Origin: Frateuria soli
Lineage (GTDB): Bacteria > Pseudomonadota > Gammaproteobacteria > Xanthomonadales > Rhodanobacteraceae
Direction of reading: 5' to 3'
NCBI RefSeq assembly: GCF_021117385.1
Contig: NZ_CP088252.1
Location: 558,001-622,000 of the forward strand
DNA length: 64,000 bases
The position numbers and the translations under genes are program-made. This document shows positions 29,263 to 38,563 of the stretch, in pieces. Position 1 is the first letter of the stretch. Every line of letters begins with the position of its first letter. The notes beneath the pieces were generated by a model. It ran no database searches and was not told the origin of the DNA. It was given only the letters and a program-made list of their open reading frames with translations.

Positions 29263-29305
29263 AAACGCCCGCGATGCCGGAAGGCGTCGCGGGCGTTTTC
29301 GTTTG
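29263..29305 (+). terminator. Rho-independent terminator after the lipoprotein gene
   Basis: AACGCCCGCGATGCC and GGCGTCGCGGGCGTT form a 15-bp stem with a 4-base loop, followed by TTCGTTTGG. The T-rich end coincides with the first base of the 220-bp tandem array. Confidence 0.9.
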
Positions 29306-29945
29306 GACGGAGGAAACACGCACGCCGCGGAGACCACCACCTCTCCCTGGCCCCGGGGGAGATGGCTGGGGAGAGGGGGAGGTTCTTCGCTCTGATCGGG
29401 GGACGGCGGAAAAGCCAAAGGCCTCCCCCTCTCCCCAACCCTCTCCCCCGGGCTGTGCCCGGGGGAGAGGGAGTAAGAAGTGCCGCGCCGCGCTACGTCA
29501 CGCTACGTCACGGGCTCCTTGTTTGGATGGACGAAAACCGGCACGCGGCGAGGCCCGCTCCCTCTCCCCCGGCCCCGCCGGGGGAGAGGGCTGGGGAGAG
29601 GGGGAGGCTCTTCGCTCTGATCGGGAGATGGCGAAAGAGCCAAAGGCCTCCCCCTCACCCCAACCCTCTCCCCCGGACTGCGCCTGGGAGAGAGGGAGCA
29701 AGCGGTGCTGCGCCGCGCCGCGCTACGCCCCGGGCTCTTTGTTTGGATGGACGAAAACCGGCACGCGGCGAGGCCCGCTCCCTCTCCCCCGGCCCCGCCG
29801 GGGGAGAGGGCTGGGGAGAGGGGGAGGCTCTTCGCTCTGATCGGGAGATGGCGAAAGAGCCAAAGGCCTCCCCCTCACCCCAACCCTCTCCCCCGGACTG
29901 CGCCCGGGGGAGAGGGAGTAAGCGGCGCCGCTCCGCGCTACCATT
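29301..29945. repeat. Tandem array of three 220-bp units
   Basis: Units start with GTTTGGATGGACGAAAACCG at 29521 and 29741 and a diverged copy at 29301 (GTTTGGACGGAGGAAACACG), so the period is exactly 220. Each has CTCTCCCC/GGGGAGAG inverted pairs, a constant CTCTTCGCTCTGATCGGGAG core and a second CTCTCCCC pair. The last two units are nearly identical, which points to recent duplication. It fills the space between the lipoprotein terminator and the ferredoxin gene; no gene is credible in it. Confidence 0.92.
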
Positions 29946-29951
29946 GACGCC

Positions 29952-30212
29952 ATGTCCCTTAAGATTCTCGACACCTGCGTCAATTGCGACGTCTGCGAGC
30001 CGGCGTGCCCCAACAAGGCGATCTCGATGGGCGAGGACTACTACGTCATCGATCCGGCCCTGTGCACCGAATGCGTCGGTCACCACGACGAACCCCAATG
30101 CATGGTCGTCTGCCCGGTCGAGTGCATCGTCATCGATCCGGAGCACGTCGAGACGCACGAGCAACTCGAACCCAAATACCGCCAGTTGATGGCCAAGGAG
30201 ACCACGGCATGA
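29952..30212 (+). CDS. YfhL-type 2[4Fe-4S] ferredoxin
   Basis: This is an 86-residue ferredoxin. The first cluster motif is CVNCDVCEPACP (residues 9-20), the second is CTECVGHHDEPQC...CP with the eight-residue insertion typical of YfhL/Alvin ferredoxins. A C-terminal helix (HEQLEPKYRQL) is also typical. It carries electrons at low potential in the cytoplasm; partners are not known here. Its TGA overlaps the start of the gamma-glutamyltransferase gene (ATGA). The tandem array ends just before it, so its promoter must lie in or very near the array. Confidence 0.95.
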   Translation: MSLKILDTCVNCDVCEPACPNKAISMGEDYYVIDPALCTECVGHHDEPQCMVVCPVECIVIDPEHVETHEQLEPKYRQLMAKETTA

Positions 30213-31927
30213 GTCTGTCCCCGCGTTGGCGAGTCCTTTTGCTGAGCCTGCTGCTGACCAGTACTGCCGCCTTCGCAACGGACCCGCCCTCCCGGGAGGC
30301 TCCCGCGACCTCCGCCGCCGCAGCCAAACCCGGCCACGCGGCGATCGCCAGCGCCAACTTCCTGGCCACCGACGCCGGACTCGAAGTGCTGGCCAAGGGC
30401 GGCAATGCTTTCGACGCGGCGGTGGCGGTGGCTTCCACGCTGTCGGTCGTCGAGCCGGAAAGCTCGGGGCTGGGCGGCGGCTTCATGGCCGTGCTGCGCC
30501 GGGCCTCGGACGGGCGCGAGGTGTTCATCGACGCGCGCGAGGTGGCGCCCGCGGCGGTGGACGCGAAGGATTACCTCAATCCCGATGGCTCGCCCAACCG
30601 CGACGCCGCGCTGAACGGCCCGCTCTCGGCCGGTATCCCGGGCGAGCCGGCAGGGCTGGCCTGGCTGTCGGGACACTACGGCAAGCTCCCGCTGTCGGCC
30701 TCGCTGGCGCCGGCGATCCGCACCGCGCGCGAGGGCTTCAAGCCGGACAGCCGCCTGCGCAACGCCATCGCCGAGCGTGCCGACGATCTCAAGCGCTGGC
30801 CCGCTTCCGAGGCCAAGTATCTCGTCGACGGCAAGCCGCCCGTCGAGGGCAGGCTCTGGCGCGACCCGGACCAGGCGCGCACGCTCGAGATCCTGGCGAA
30901 AGAGGGCCGCGACGGCTTCTACCGCGGCGAAGTGGCAAGGAAGCTGGTGGCCGCCGTGCGCGCGGCCGGCGGCAACTGGAGCGAAGCGGACCTGGCCGGC
31001 TACCAGATCAAGGAACGCGCGCCGATCAGCGTGGATTACCGCGGTTACCGCATCGTCACCGCGCCGCCGCCGTCCTCCGGCGGCGTGGCCATCGCGGAGA
31101 TCCTCAACATCCTGCGTGGCGTGGACCTGGACAAGCTCGACCGTGCCCATCGCGTGCACTACGTGATCGAGGCGATGCGCCGCGCGTTCCGCGACCACAA
31201 CGATTACCTGGGTGACCCGGACTTCGTGAAGATGCCGCTGGACATGCTGCTGTCGCCGTTCTACGCCGACGGCCTGCGCCAGAGCATCCTGCCGGACAGG
31301 GCCACGCCCTCCTCGATGCTGCCGCATGCCGGCGCCTCCGACCCCGGCCCGCACACCACCCATTTCTCGATCATCGACAAGGACGGCAACATGATCGCCG
31401 TCACCTCGACGGTGAACTACACGCTCGGTTCCACCTTCGTCGCCGCCGGCACGGGCGTGCTGCTCAACGACGAGATGGACGACTTCGCGCTGGTGCCCAA
31501 CAAGCCCAACGTCTACGGCCTGCTCGGCAGCGAGGCCAACGCGCCGGTCGGGGGCAAGCGCATGCTCTCCTCGATGTCGCCCAGCCTGGTGATCGGCCAG
31601 GACCGTACCGCGGTGATCGGCTCGCCCGGCGGCTCGACCATCATCACCCAGGTGCTCGAGGGCATCCTTGCCTTCGTCGACGGCAAGGATGCCGGCGCCA
31701 TCGTGGCGCAGAAGCGTTACCACCATCAGTTCCTGCCCGATCGCGTGGACGTGGAGCAGGGCGTGTTCGACCCGGCCACCGCGCATGAGCTCGAGCGCAT
31801 GGGCTACACGCTGCACCCGCGCGCCCCCTGGGGCTTCATGAACGTGGTGACCTGGGACCACCGCAGCAACACGCTGCAGGCGGCCAGCGATCCGCGGCGG
31901 CCTTCGGGGTCGGGCAAGGTGCAGTAG
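30209..31927 (+). CDS. ggt: Gamma-glutamyltransferase
   Basis: This is a 572-residue precursor with a Sec signal ([20 protein letters not shown], cleavage after AFA). [19 protein letters not shown] and GLGGGFM are large-subunit motifs. Autocleavage should occur before Thr383 in HTTHFSIID, making Thr383 the nucleophile of the small subunit; [12 protein letters not shown] forms the oxyanion/substrate site. The enzyme cleaves glutathione and other gamma-glutamyl compounds in the periplasm. The ATG overlaps the ferredoxin stop, so the two are translated together although their compartments differ. Confidence 0.95.
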   Translation: MSLSPRWRVLLLSLLLTSTAAFATDPPSREAPATSAAAAKPGHAAIASANFLATDAGLEVLAKGGNAFDAAVAVASTLSVVEPESSGLGGGFMAVLRRASDGREVFIDAREVAPAAVDAKDYLNPDGSPNRDAALNGPLSAGIPGEPAGLAWLSGHYGKLPLSASLAPAIRTAREGFKPDSRLRNAIAERADDLKRWPASEAKYLVDGKPPVEGRLWRDPDQARTLEILAKEGRDGFYRGEVARKLVAAVRAAGGNWSEADLAGYQIKERAPISVDYRGYRIVTAPPPSSGGVAIAEILNILRGVDLDKLDRAHRVHYVIEAMRRAFRDHNDYLGDPDFVKMPLDMLLSPFYADGLRQSILPDRATPSSMLPHAGASDPGPHTTHFSIIDKDGNMIAVTSTVNYTLGSTFVAAGTGVLLNDEMDDFALVPNKPNVYGLLGSEANAPVGGKRMLSSMSPSLVIGQDRTAVIGSPGGSTIITQVLEGILAFVDGKDAGAIVAQKRYHHQFLPDRVDVEQGVFDPATAHELERMGYTLHPRAPWGFMNVVTWDHRSNTLQAASDPRRPSGSGKVQ

Positions 31928-32025
31928 CCCGGCCCCGGATCGGCGGCGGGGCCGCCCGCACCCGGCAGACATGGCCCGCGCCGCTGCGTAGAATCCGGCA
32001 AGCATCCTTGGACAGGGGACGTGTC

Positions 32026-32889
32026 ATGCAACTGTGGTCCCTTGAGGGCAACACCCAGAGGCTCGATGGCGGCGCGATGTTCGGCAACGCGCCGAAGGCC
32101 ATGTGGTCGCGCTGGATCGAACCGGACGCGGAAAACCGCATCCCGCTGGCGTGCCGCTGCCTGCTGGTGAAGGACCTGGACGGTCGCAACGTGCTGTTCG
32201 AAACGGGCATCGGCGCCTTCTTCGAGCCGAAGCTGCGCGAGCGCTACGGCGTGGTGGAGGACCGCCACGTGCTGCTGGAGTCGCTGGCCGAAGCCGGTCT
32301 CACGCACGAGGGCATCGATGCGGTGGTCCTCTCCCACCTGCATTTCGACCATGCCGGCGGCCTGCTGGCGCCATGGGCGGAAGGGCAGCCGCCGCGGTTG
32401 CTGTTCCCCAACGCCACCTTCCTGGTCGGCGCCGAGCACTGGCGCCGCGCGCAGTCGCCGCATCCGCGCGACCGTGCCTCGTTCATCCCGGAACTGGCCG
32501 GGCTGCTGGAAGCCAGCGGTCGGCTGGAGCTGGTCGAGGGGGCGTATTCGAAGGCACTGGGAAAATCGGTGCGCTTCCACTTCTCCGACGGCCACACGCC
32601 CGGCCTGATGCTGGCGGAGGTCGGCGGCGTGGTGTTCTGCGCCGACCTGATCCCTGGCCGGCCCTGGGTGCATCTGCCGATCACCATGGGTTACGACCGG
32701 GCTCCCGAAACCCTGATCGACGAGAAACGCGGCTTCCTCGAAGACAAGCTCGCCCGTGGCGTGCGGCTGTTCTTCACCCATGACCATGCCTGTGCAGCGG
32801 CCCAGGTGACCCGCGACGAGCGGGGTCGCTTCGGCACCACCGCCGAGCAGGCGAGCCTGCGCGGCGAGCCCGCCGGGACGGCCGGGTGA
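32026..32889 (+). CDS. Metallo-beta-lactamase-fold hydrolase
   Basis: This is a 287-residue MBL-fold hydrolase. The zinc motif HLHFDHAGG holds His104, His106, Asp108 and His109; SDGHTPG supplies the third-motif histidine, CADLIPG the bridging aspartate and FTHDH the last histidine. The pattern and lack of a signal peptide fit the quorum-quenching lactonase/parathion hydrolase-like group, but the substrate cannot be told. ATG 32026 has GGGGACG upstream. Its stop overlaps the following gene (GTGA). Confidence 0.88.
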   Translation: MQLWSLEGNTQRLDGGAMFGNAPKAMWSRWIEPDAENRIPLACRCLLVKDLDGRNVLFETGIGAFFEPKLRERYGVVEDRHVLLESLAEAGLTHEGIDAVVLSHLHFDHAGGLLAPWAEGQPPRLLFPNATFLVGAEHWRRAQSPHPRDRASFIPELAGLLEASGRLELVEGAYSKALGKSVRFHFSDGHTPGLMLAEVGGVVFCADLIPGRPWVHLPITMGYDRAPETLIDEKRGFLEDKLARGVRLFFTHDHACAAAQVTRDERGRFGTTAEQASLRGEPAGTAG

Positions 32890-33920
32890 GGCGGCAACTG
32901 CGGATCGGCACGCAGGCCCTGCTGCTGCGTGGTGGCGGCGCCCTGCTGCTCATCGCCGGCCTGGGCCTGGCCGCGGTCACCGAGCGCGGCCTGCTGGCGC
33001 ATCACCTGGCCGCGGCGCGCCACGGCGGCGACGTCGTCCAGGCCGGAGCGCGCGGGCCGCAGCCGGGCCAGCACGGCAGCATGGTGCTGGTCTCTGGCAC
33101 GCCCGACGTGGTCGAGTCGCCGCATGACGCCGACTTCAACCTGACCGTGCCCACGCCGGTGCTGTCCCGTCGGGTGGAGATGTTCCAGTGGCGCGAGGTG
33201 CGCGCGGGCGGTGTGCATTACGAGCTGGACTGGTCGGACGAATTGCAGGACACCGCCAGGTTCGAACAGCCGCGCGGGCACGCCAATCCCAAGGCGATGC
33301 CGCTGCGGGGCGAGCGTTTCATGGCGGGAAAGGTGAAGGTCGGCGGTTTCGAGCTGGAGCCCATGCTGGTGCGCGCATTGCCCGGCACGGAGACGGTGGC
33401 GCCCGACCCGTCACGCCTGCCCGCCAACCTGGCCGCGAGCTTCAGCCTGTATCACGCCTACCTGACTACCAGCGTGGACCCAGGCTCGCCGCGCCTGGGC
33501 GACGTGCGGGTGAGCTGGCAGGCGGTGCCGGTGCAGCCGGTGACGGTGTTTGCCCGCCTGGATGGCAACCGGCTGGTGCGGGCCAGCCTGGCCGACGACC
33601 AGGGCTACCAGGTGCAGGTCGGCGAGCGTTCGCTCAGCGACGTGTTGCCTGACGTGCCCGAACCGCCCGAGTTCACGACGGCGCGCCGCGCCGGGGCGAT
33701 CGTGCTGGCCGGGCTGGGCGCCTTCCTGCTGCTGTGGGAACGCCGCCGTCGCGTCGGCGACGTGGTGCTGGCACTGGCAGTGGGCGTGACCGCGATCGGC
33801 GCCGTGTCGTGCGCCTCCTGGCTCGGCGGCGGCTGGCCGCCCGTGCTGGCATGGCTGGCCGTGACGGCCGCCGGCGTGCTGGTGGTGCTCCTGCTGCACC
33901 GGCGGATGGCGCGGGCCTGA
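32886..33920 (+). CDS. TMEM43-family membrane protein
   Basis: This is a 344-residue protein. One membrane helix near residues 13-33 and three to four C-terminal helices (about 264 onward) flank a large extramembrane domain with the TMEM43 (LUMA) pattern: [13 protein letters not shown], then HYELDWSD, and [10 protein letters not shown]. The eukaryotic relative is an inner nuclear membrane protein; bacterial functions are unknown. It starts with GTG overlapping the MBL hydrolase stop, so the two are translationally coupled and may work together; that is inference. Confidence 0.82.
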   Translation: MRRQLRIGTQALLLRGGGALLLIAGLGLAAVTERGLLAHHLAAARHGGDVVQAGARGPQPGQHGSMVLVSGTPDVVESPHDADFNLTVPTPVLSRRVEMFQWREVRAGGVHYELDWSDELQDTARFEQPRGHANPKAMPLRGERFMAGKVKVGGFELEPMLVRALPGTETVAPDPSRLPANLAASFSLYHAYLTTSVDPGSPRLGDVRVSWQAVPVQPVTVFARLDGNRLVRASLADDQGYQVQVGERSLSDVLPDVPEPPEFTTARRAGAIVLAGLGAFLLLWERRRRVGDVVLALAVGVTAIGAVSCASWLGGGWPPVLAWLAVTAAGVLVVLLLHRRMARA

Positions 33921-33998
33921 CCCTGGCCCCGGGCAGGATGCCTGTCCGGCTATCGGCCGTTCATCCCGTTCCGCCCGAACCCCCATCGCCTGTCGGCA

Positions 33999-34020
33999 CC
34001 CTCTCCCGGCGGGAGAGGGG
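33999..34020. repeat. CTCTCCC-type short element
   Basis: CCCTCTCCCGGCGGGAGAGG is a tight hairpin. It lies between the TMEM43-type gene and the convergent EAL-HDOD gene and may terminate both. Confidence 0.75.
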
Positions 34021-34109
34021 TTCGGTCGAGAGGTTCGCGGAGAGCGTTCGAATCGACTTCGAGGCCGTGCGCCTGCGCCCGGCGCTGCCGGGTCGTTCGG
34101 AAAAAGGCC

Positions 34110-35372
34110 TTACGCCGCGACGGCCTGCGCCTTGTGGTCGGCGAAGGCATACACCTGGTCCGCCCACTGGGTCGCTTCCAGGTAGATGCCGGCCATGCGC
34201 TGGATGTGCTGGGGCTGGGCCTGGCCGCTCAACTGGCCGGCTTCCCAGGCGTGGATCTGTTCCAGCAGCGGGCCGAACGGGCCGCGGTTGCCGACCAGCG
34301 CATCGCGGATCTCCGGCACCAGCGGCAGTTGCTCCAGCACGAACTCCATCGGCGCGCACATCAGCGTGTCCAGCAGCGAGAACAGGCCGACGGTGAAGGC
34401 CATTTCCTTCTGCGGACGGGGCATGTGCGAGGCCAGTTGTTCGCACATGTGCGCGCGGATCAGCGCGGTGCGCAGCAGCTCCGGCGGACGATCGTCCATG
34501 CCGCCCAGGGACATGGTGTAGATCCAGTTGCGCATGCGGGTGACGCCGAAGAAGATCGCCGCCTGCTGCACGGATTTGAGCTGCTTGGGCAGGCCGAAGT
34601 AGGCCGAGTTCACGCAGCTGAGCAGCTTGAAGGAAAGGATCGCGTCGTTGCGGATGATGTCGCCCAGCTCCACCGGGCCCGGGCTGTTTTCCTGCAACTC
34701 GCGCATCAGGCGCAGCATCGACAGGCGGTTGGCCGAGAGGACCGGCACTTCCACCTGGTCGGGGATCAGCAGGTAGCGGCCCTGGATCGCCTGCAGCGGC
34801 AGTTCCAGGCAGCGTTGGTAGGTGGCATGGTCGTCGACCTGGCCGGCGATCACCCAGATGCCGCGTTCGTGCAGCTGTTCGGCGCGTTCGCGCAACTGCC
34901 CGGGCGACAGCGCACGGGCATCCAGCCGCACGAACTGCACGATCTGGAGCAGCGTCTCGAAGGCTACCGTGCCGTGAAGGTCGGCGGCGCCGGCATCGAG
35001 CATCAGCAGGCAGCCGCGCTGGGCCATCCTGTTGAGGCGGTCCATCAGCTCCGCATCCTCGGCCATCGCCGGGTGCAGCACGACGCCGAAGCGCGGCTGG
35101 TGCTGCAGCACGTCGGTCTGGCCCAGCAGCAGTTCGCGCGAGAGGGTAAGGAAGGTGCGGCTGCCGCGCACCAGGCGGGTGAGCGCACCGTCGGCCAGCG
35201 TCGAGAGCACGCGCTGCATCAGCTCCTGCTCGTCGCCGGCATGGCGATGGAACATCACCTCGTAGGCGAACAGCTCGCGCTTCTGGTCCAGCATCGGCAC
35301 CCGTACCACCGGCAGCGGGATGTCGCGGTTGCCGGCAAGGCGGGACTGGGCGGAAACGGCGGTATCGCTCAT
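34110..35372 (-). CDS. EAL-HDOD signalling protein
   Basis: This is a 420-residue YuxH-type protein. Residues about 20-205 form a degenerate EAL domain: the signature is absent at ELFAYEVMFHR, and the metal-binding and catalytic acids are not conserved, so phosphodiesterase activity is unlikely. Residues about 205-400 form an HDOD domain (NDAILSFKLLSCVNSAYFG, then IFFGVTRMRNWIYTMSL). Such proteins influence motility and biofilm in Vibrio and Xanthomonas. It sits at the edge of the flagellar region 85 bases after flgN, on the same strand, which supports a motility role. No sigma-28 or sigma-54 site is seen in front. Confidence 0.88.
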   Translation of the reverse strand: MSDTAVSAQSRLAGNRDIPLPVVRVPMLDQKRELFAYEVMFHRHAGDEQELMQRVLSTLADGALTRLVRGSRTFLTLSRELLLGQTDVLQHQPRFGVVLHPAMAEDAELMDRLNRMAQRGCLLMLDAGAADLHGTVAFETLLQIVQFVRLDARALSPGQLRERAEQLHERGIWVIAGQVDDHATYQRCLELPLQAIQGRYLLIPDQVEVPVLSANRLSMLRLMRELQENSPGPVELGDIIRNDAILSFKLLSCVNSAYFGLPKQLKSVQQAAIFFGVTRMRNWIYTMSLGGMDDRPPELLRTALIRAHMCEQLASHMPRPQKEMAFTVGLFSLLDTLMCAPMEFVLEQLPLVPEIRDALVGNRGPFGPLLEQIHAWEAGQLSGQAQPQHIQRMAGIYLEATQWADQVYAFADHKAQAVAA

Positions 35373-35457
35373 GGTCTTGATCTACTCGCGGGGCTTATCC
35401 CGCCTGGGGTGGATCGCCACCGGCCCTGCGGCGCGGTGTCCGTAAGACTCGTATCGG

Positions 35458-35907
35458 TCAGGCCGAGGCCAGGTGGTGCGAGCGCAAGGCCGTGCGCACT
35501 TCGCCACCGGGGCCGTACACGCTGCGCACGTCGCCGCCCTGGCCGCTCAGCACGGCCAGTGCCTCGCGCACCTGCGCCAGCCGCTGGCTGACCAGGCTGC
35601 CGTTGCGCTGGTTCATCTCATGACAGTTGCGCAGCAGCCCGAGCACCTCGCGCCAGCGCGGTTCGGTGCGCACGGCTGCGTTCGGTTCGAGCTTGAGCAT
35701 CTGCACGCGTTCGGCGTCCAGTTCTTCCAGCCGCCGCATCAGCGCCTGCTTGTGCGTGCCCGCGCGGTCCAGCGCGGCCGCGTCGGCGGCGACCAGTGCC
35801 TCGCGCTCGGCAACCAGGATGGCCGAGAGCTCGGTGGCGGCCTGGTGCAGGTCCTCCACCACCGCATCCAGCGCGGCTTCGAGCTCGTGGTGCAGCGGCT
35901 TGCTCAT
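35458..35907 (-). CDS. flgN: Flagellar export chaperone FlgN
   Basis: This is a 149-residue, largely helical protein with the FlgN pattern (LHHELEAALDAVVEDLHQAATEL, then NCHEMNQRNGSLVSQRLAQV). FlgN keeps the hook-junction proteins FlgK and FlgL unfolded and delivers them to the export gate. The last 25 residues (GGDVRSVYGPGGEVRTAL) match the conserved YxxxG tail of the family. It starts 9 bases after flgM on the same strand, the standard flgMN pair. Confidence 0.9.
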   Translation of the reverse strand: MSKPLHHELEAALDAVVEDLHQAATELSAILVAEREALVAADAAALDRAGTHKQALMRRLEELDAERVQMLKLEPNAAVRTEPRWREVLGLLRNCHEMNQRNGSLVSQRLAQVREALAVLSGQGGDVRSVYGPGGEVRTALRSHHLASA

Positions 35908-35916
35908 GGCGTGCGG

Positions 35917-36243
35917 TTACGGCTTCGCCGGGCCGGCGATCTGCGCGTCGAGCGCGATCATCTTGTCGGCGATGGCGGCCGGGTTGACCTGGTAGCTGCC
36001 GTCGGCGATCGCCTGGCGGATCTTCTCCACCCGCTTGGTGTCGATCGCGGCCTGGCCGTCCACCCTGGCGGCATCCTGCAGCGCACGCGCCGAGTCGGTC
36101 AGGCGGACGCTGTCGTCCTTGCCCGGCACGCTGGCGGGCGCATCGGTGGCGGCGTTGCTGTTGCCGGCTGCGGCACCATTGGCCTGGTTGCCCGGTGCCT
36201 GCGGCAGGAATGGCACGCCGTTGTTGGAAATGGTCGTATTCAT
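35917..36243 (-). CDS. flgM: Anti-sigma-28 factor FlgM
   Basis: This is a 108-residue protein. An unstructured Ala/Asn-rich N-terminus is followed by the sigma-28-binding C-terminal half: DDSVRLTDSARAL, then DTKRVEKIRQAIADGSYQVNPAAIADKMI. FlgM blocks FliA until the hook is complete and is then exported. A near-perfect FliA promoter lies 38 bases upstream, so FlgM is controlled by the factor it inhibits. Confidence 0.95.
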   Translation of the reverse strand: MNTTISNNGVPFLPQAPGNQANGAAAGNSNAATDAPASVPGKDDSVRLTDSARALQDAARVDGQAAIDTKRVEKIRQAIADGSYQVNPAAIADKMIALDAQIAGPAKP

Positions 36244-36280
36244 CGGTCCTTCTCGAGTCGGTTAGGCCCTGTCCCTTGGG

Positions 36281-36307
36281 GAATCGGCCGGGCTGGAGAA
36301 AACTTTA
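36281..36307 (-). promoter_or_regulatory. Sigma-28 (FliA) promoter of flgMN
   Basis: On the minus strand TAAAGTTT-N11-GCCGATTC matches the FliA consensus (TAAAGTTT-N11-GCCGATAA) in 14 of 16 positions with exact spacing. Confidence 0.93.
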
Positions 36308-36339
36308 GTCGGTTCGAAATCATCGTTCGGGGCCGTCGT

Positions 36340-37050
36340 TCAGGGTAGCGCCACGACCACGCCGGGGCCGCGCACGATCGCGTCCACCACCCGGCCGGAG
36401 CTGCCGTTGCGCACCCGCAGGCGAGCACCCGCGTCGCCGCTGCCCAGGGCCACGCCCTCGGCGCGCACCGCGATGCCGTCCAGTTCGGCCACCAGTTGCA
36501 CGTGGTCGCCCGCGCGCACCGTTTGCCGTCCGCCCAGCGCACCGGGCGTAAGCACGCTGCCGGCCGCGACCGTGCGCGACAGGCTGCGCTCGGCCAGCTG
36601 GTCCATGCCGCCGATGTAACCGTAGGGCAGACGGGTGACGTCGCGTTCCTCCACGCGCACGTCCGCCGCCACGATGCCGTCGCCGCGGATCAGCGGCCGG
36701 GTGGCGACCAGCACCTGGCGCCAGACCTTGAGCGTCACCGGCACGCGCAGGGTCCAGCCGTCGGCGGTCGGGCAACGCATCACCACGCTCAACCGGGGCG
36801 TCATGCGCAACCCGCCGGGCAGGCTGGCCGCGAGCGGCACGGCGCAGTCGGCGATGCGCAGGCGCGGGTCCAGCGCCTCGGAATCGACCTCGACGCGGCT
36901 GCCCGGGGCGGCGTACTGCTGTTGCACGAAGCGCTCGGCCTGGGCGCGCAGGTCCGCCTCCGCCAGCGGCGCGGCGAGGGCCGGCAGGGCGGCCATGCCC
37001 GCGAGCGGCAGCAGCAGCGCACGCAGCAGGCGGTGGCGCGCCAAACGCAT
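36340..37050 (-). CDS. flgA: P-ring assembly chaperone FlgA
   Basis: This is a 236-residue periplasmic protein. A Sec signal ([20 protein letters not shown], cleaved near ALAAP) is followed by the FlgA domain; RGDGIVAADVRVEERDVTRLP is the SAF-like core, and VRAGDHVQLVAELDGIAVRAEGVALGSG the conserved C-terminus. FlgA helps FlgI form the P ring. Its ATG overlaps the chemoreceptor stop (ATGA), so it is read from the sigma-54 promoter in front of that gene. Confidence 0.93.
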   Translation of the reverse strand: MRLARHRLLRALLLPLAGMAALPALAAPLAEADLRAQAERFVQQQYAAPGSRVEVDSEALDPRLRIADCAVPLAASLPGGLRMTPRLSVVMRCPTADGWTLRVPVTLKVWRQVLVATRPLIRGDGIVAADVRVEERDVTRLPYGYIGGMDQLAERSLSRTVAAGSVLTPGALGGRQTVRAGDHVQLVAELDGIAVRAEGVALGSGDAGARLRVRNGSSGRVVDAIVRGPGVVVALP

Positions 37051-38354
37051 CAGGCGGTGGCCAGCAGGGCGGCGAGCTGGGTCACCACGGCTTCGCGCTC
37101 GGATTCGAGCTGCTGGCCCAGCTGCTGGGCCTGTTCAAGCTGCCCGTTGCACAGCAGGCCGACGAAGGCGTTGCCGTGCTGGGACAGGCGCGCGCCGGCT
37201 TCGCTGAGCGCGCTGGCCGCCGGGTGGTCGGGATGTTGCGCGGCCAGGCGGCGCACGGTGCGGTCCAGTGCGTCGGTGTCGAACCAGCGCCGATCCAGCG
37301 CGCCCGGTTCGAGCAGCGCCAGTTCGGTCGCCTGGCGGATGCCCTGCGCCGATTCGCGCACGGCCAGGCTGAGGCTCGCCGGGTCGTTGCCGGCTTCCTG
37401 TTCCAGCCAGCCCAGCGCGAGCCGGTGGGCCAGCAGCGCGGCGCGGCTGAGCGCCTCGCTCTGCCGGCGCGCCTCGGTGCTGCGCCGTTGCAGGGCGCCG
37501 AGCGCGGCCTGCGCGGCGGTGGCGCGGGCCTGCTGCACGTCCTGGCCCTGGCGCAGCTGGGCCACCTTCTCGCTGGCGCTGGCAAGCGCCTCGGCGCTCC
37601 GGCCCATGGCACCATTGGCCTGGCCGACGCCGGACTGCGCGTGCTCCAGGCGCTGCATGCCCTGTTGCACGTCGACGTCCAGCTGCCGGGAAAAATCACC
37701 GATGGAGCCGGTGACCGTTTCGATCTCGGTGGTCGCCAGGGTGGTCTTCTCGGCCAGTTGCTTGACCTCGTCGGCGACCACGGCGAAGCCGCGACCGGCC
37801 TCGCCGGCACGCGCCGCCTCGATCGCGGCGTTGAGTGCGACCAGGTTGGTCTGGTGGGCGATCTCCTGCACCACGCCGGTGAGCTTGCGGATCTGCTCGA
37901 CCTGCTCGGCCAGGCGCGACTGGTTGCGGTTCATCGCCGACAGCGCGCTGCGCAGCAGGCGCAACTGGCCATCCAGTTCGCTGACGCCGGCGCTGCCGGT
38001 CTGGCGCGCCTGTTCGACCTGCGCCAGGGCATTGGCGACCTGCTGCAGGGCCGTCGAGATTCCGGCGCTGGCGTCCGTCAAGCGGCCGACGCCGTCGCGG
38101 CTTTCGTGGGTCGCCTTGTCCAGCGCCGAGTGCTCGCGCCCGAGCATCTGCGCGGCGGCCAGCACCAGGCTTTGCTGCTCCAGGGTCTGCAGCGCGAGCG
38201 CCGCGGGCTGGCCGGCGTCGAGACGGGCCAGCAGCGGGGCCAGCGCGCGGGCGACCGCCGGATGCTGTTGCGACAACTGTGCGAGGCGGGCCTCGTCGCC
38301 AGCGGTGGCTGCTTGGACCAGCGCGGCCAGGGACTGGCTACGGATCAGGCTCAT
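37050..38354 (-). CDS. Soluble methyl-accepting chemotaxis protein
   Basis: This is a 434-residue receptor with no membrane segment. Residues about 60-300 are coiled coil, with the signalling hairpin at about 160-205 ([20 protein letters not shown], then [19 protein letters not shown]). The C-terminal part after about 300 is helical with a conserved-looking [17 protein letters not shown] and [19 protein letters not shown]; it may be a sensory domain of CZB type, but the zinc residues were not confirmed. It is translationally coupled to flgA, an unusual partner. Candidate sigma-54 and sigma-28 promoters precede it. Confidence 0.88.
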   Translation of the reverse strand: MSLIRSQSLAALVQAATAGDEARLAQLSQQHPAVARALAPLLARLDAGQPAALALQTLEQQSLVLAAAQMLGREHSALDKATHESRDGVGRLTDASAGISTALQQVANALAQVEQARQTGSAGVSELDGQLRLLRSALSAMNRNQSRLAEQVEQIRKLTGVVQEIAHQTNLVALNAAIEAARAGEAGRGFAVVADEVKQLAEKTTLATTEIETVTGSIGDFSRQLDVDVQQGMQRLEHAQSGVGQANGAMGRSAEALASASEKVAQLRQGQDVQQARATAAQAALGALQRRSTEARRQSEALSRAALLAHRLALGWLEQEAGNDPASLSLAVRESAQGIRQATELALLEPGALDRRWFDTDALDRTVRRLAAQHPDHPAASALSEAGARLSQHGNAFVGLLCNGQLEQAQQLGQQLESEREAVVTQLAALLATA

Positions 38355-38386
38355 GGAATTGCGGTTCCTGCGGATGGAATGTCAGG

Positions 38387-38413
38387 GCATCGTCTGGATG
38401 CGTCGAAACTTGA
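38387..38413 (-). promoter_or_regulatory. Candidate sigma-28 promoter of the chemoreceptor-flgA pair
   Basis: On the minus strand TCAAGTTT-N11-GACGATGC has a good -35 half and a partial -10 half (consensus GCCGATAA) with exact spacing. It lies 32 bases before the chemoreceptor start and just downstream of a sigma-54 site. Confidence 0.6.
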
Positions 38414-38416
38414 ACA

Positions 38417-38432
38417 AGCAATGCATGTGCCA
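38417..38432 (-). promoter_or_regulatory. Sigma-54 promoter of the chemoreceptor-flgA pair
   Basis: On the minus strand TGGCACATGCATTGCT has the -24 GG and -12 GC elements at N10 and agrees with the TGGCAC-N5-TTGCT consensus. The start codon of the chemoreceptor is 62 bases downstream. Confidence 0.88.
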
Positions 38433-38493
38433 CCGACGGCATGCGCCCTTTCCCGGCGTCCGGAAGGGAAAGGAGGCGAGTGCACCTTGCATC

Positions 38494-38520
38494 TCAAGCG
38501 CGGGAGCATCCGGCCGATAT
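38494..38520 (+). promoter_or_regulatory. Sigma-28 (FliA) promoter of cheV
   Basis: TCAAGCGC-N11-GCCGATAT: the -10 half agrees with GCCGATAA in seven of eight positions, and the spacing is exact. The cheV start is 43 bases downstream. Confidence 0.85.
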
Positions 38521-38563
38521 GCGGGGATGGGCCGGTGGCCCACTGCTTTCGAGGAGAAACCCC

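Noticed and set aside
29301-29945. Possible CRISPR array or coding repeats
   Set aside because: The 220-bp units have no unique spacers; the open frames through them are repeat translations without any family motif.
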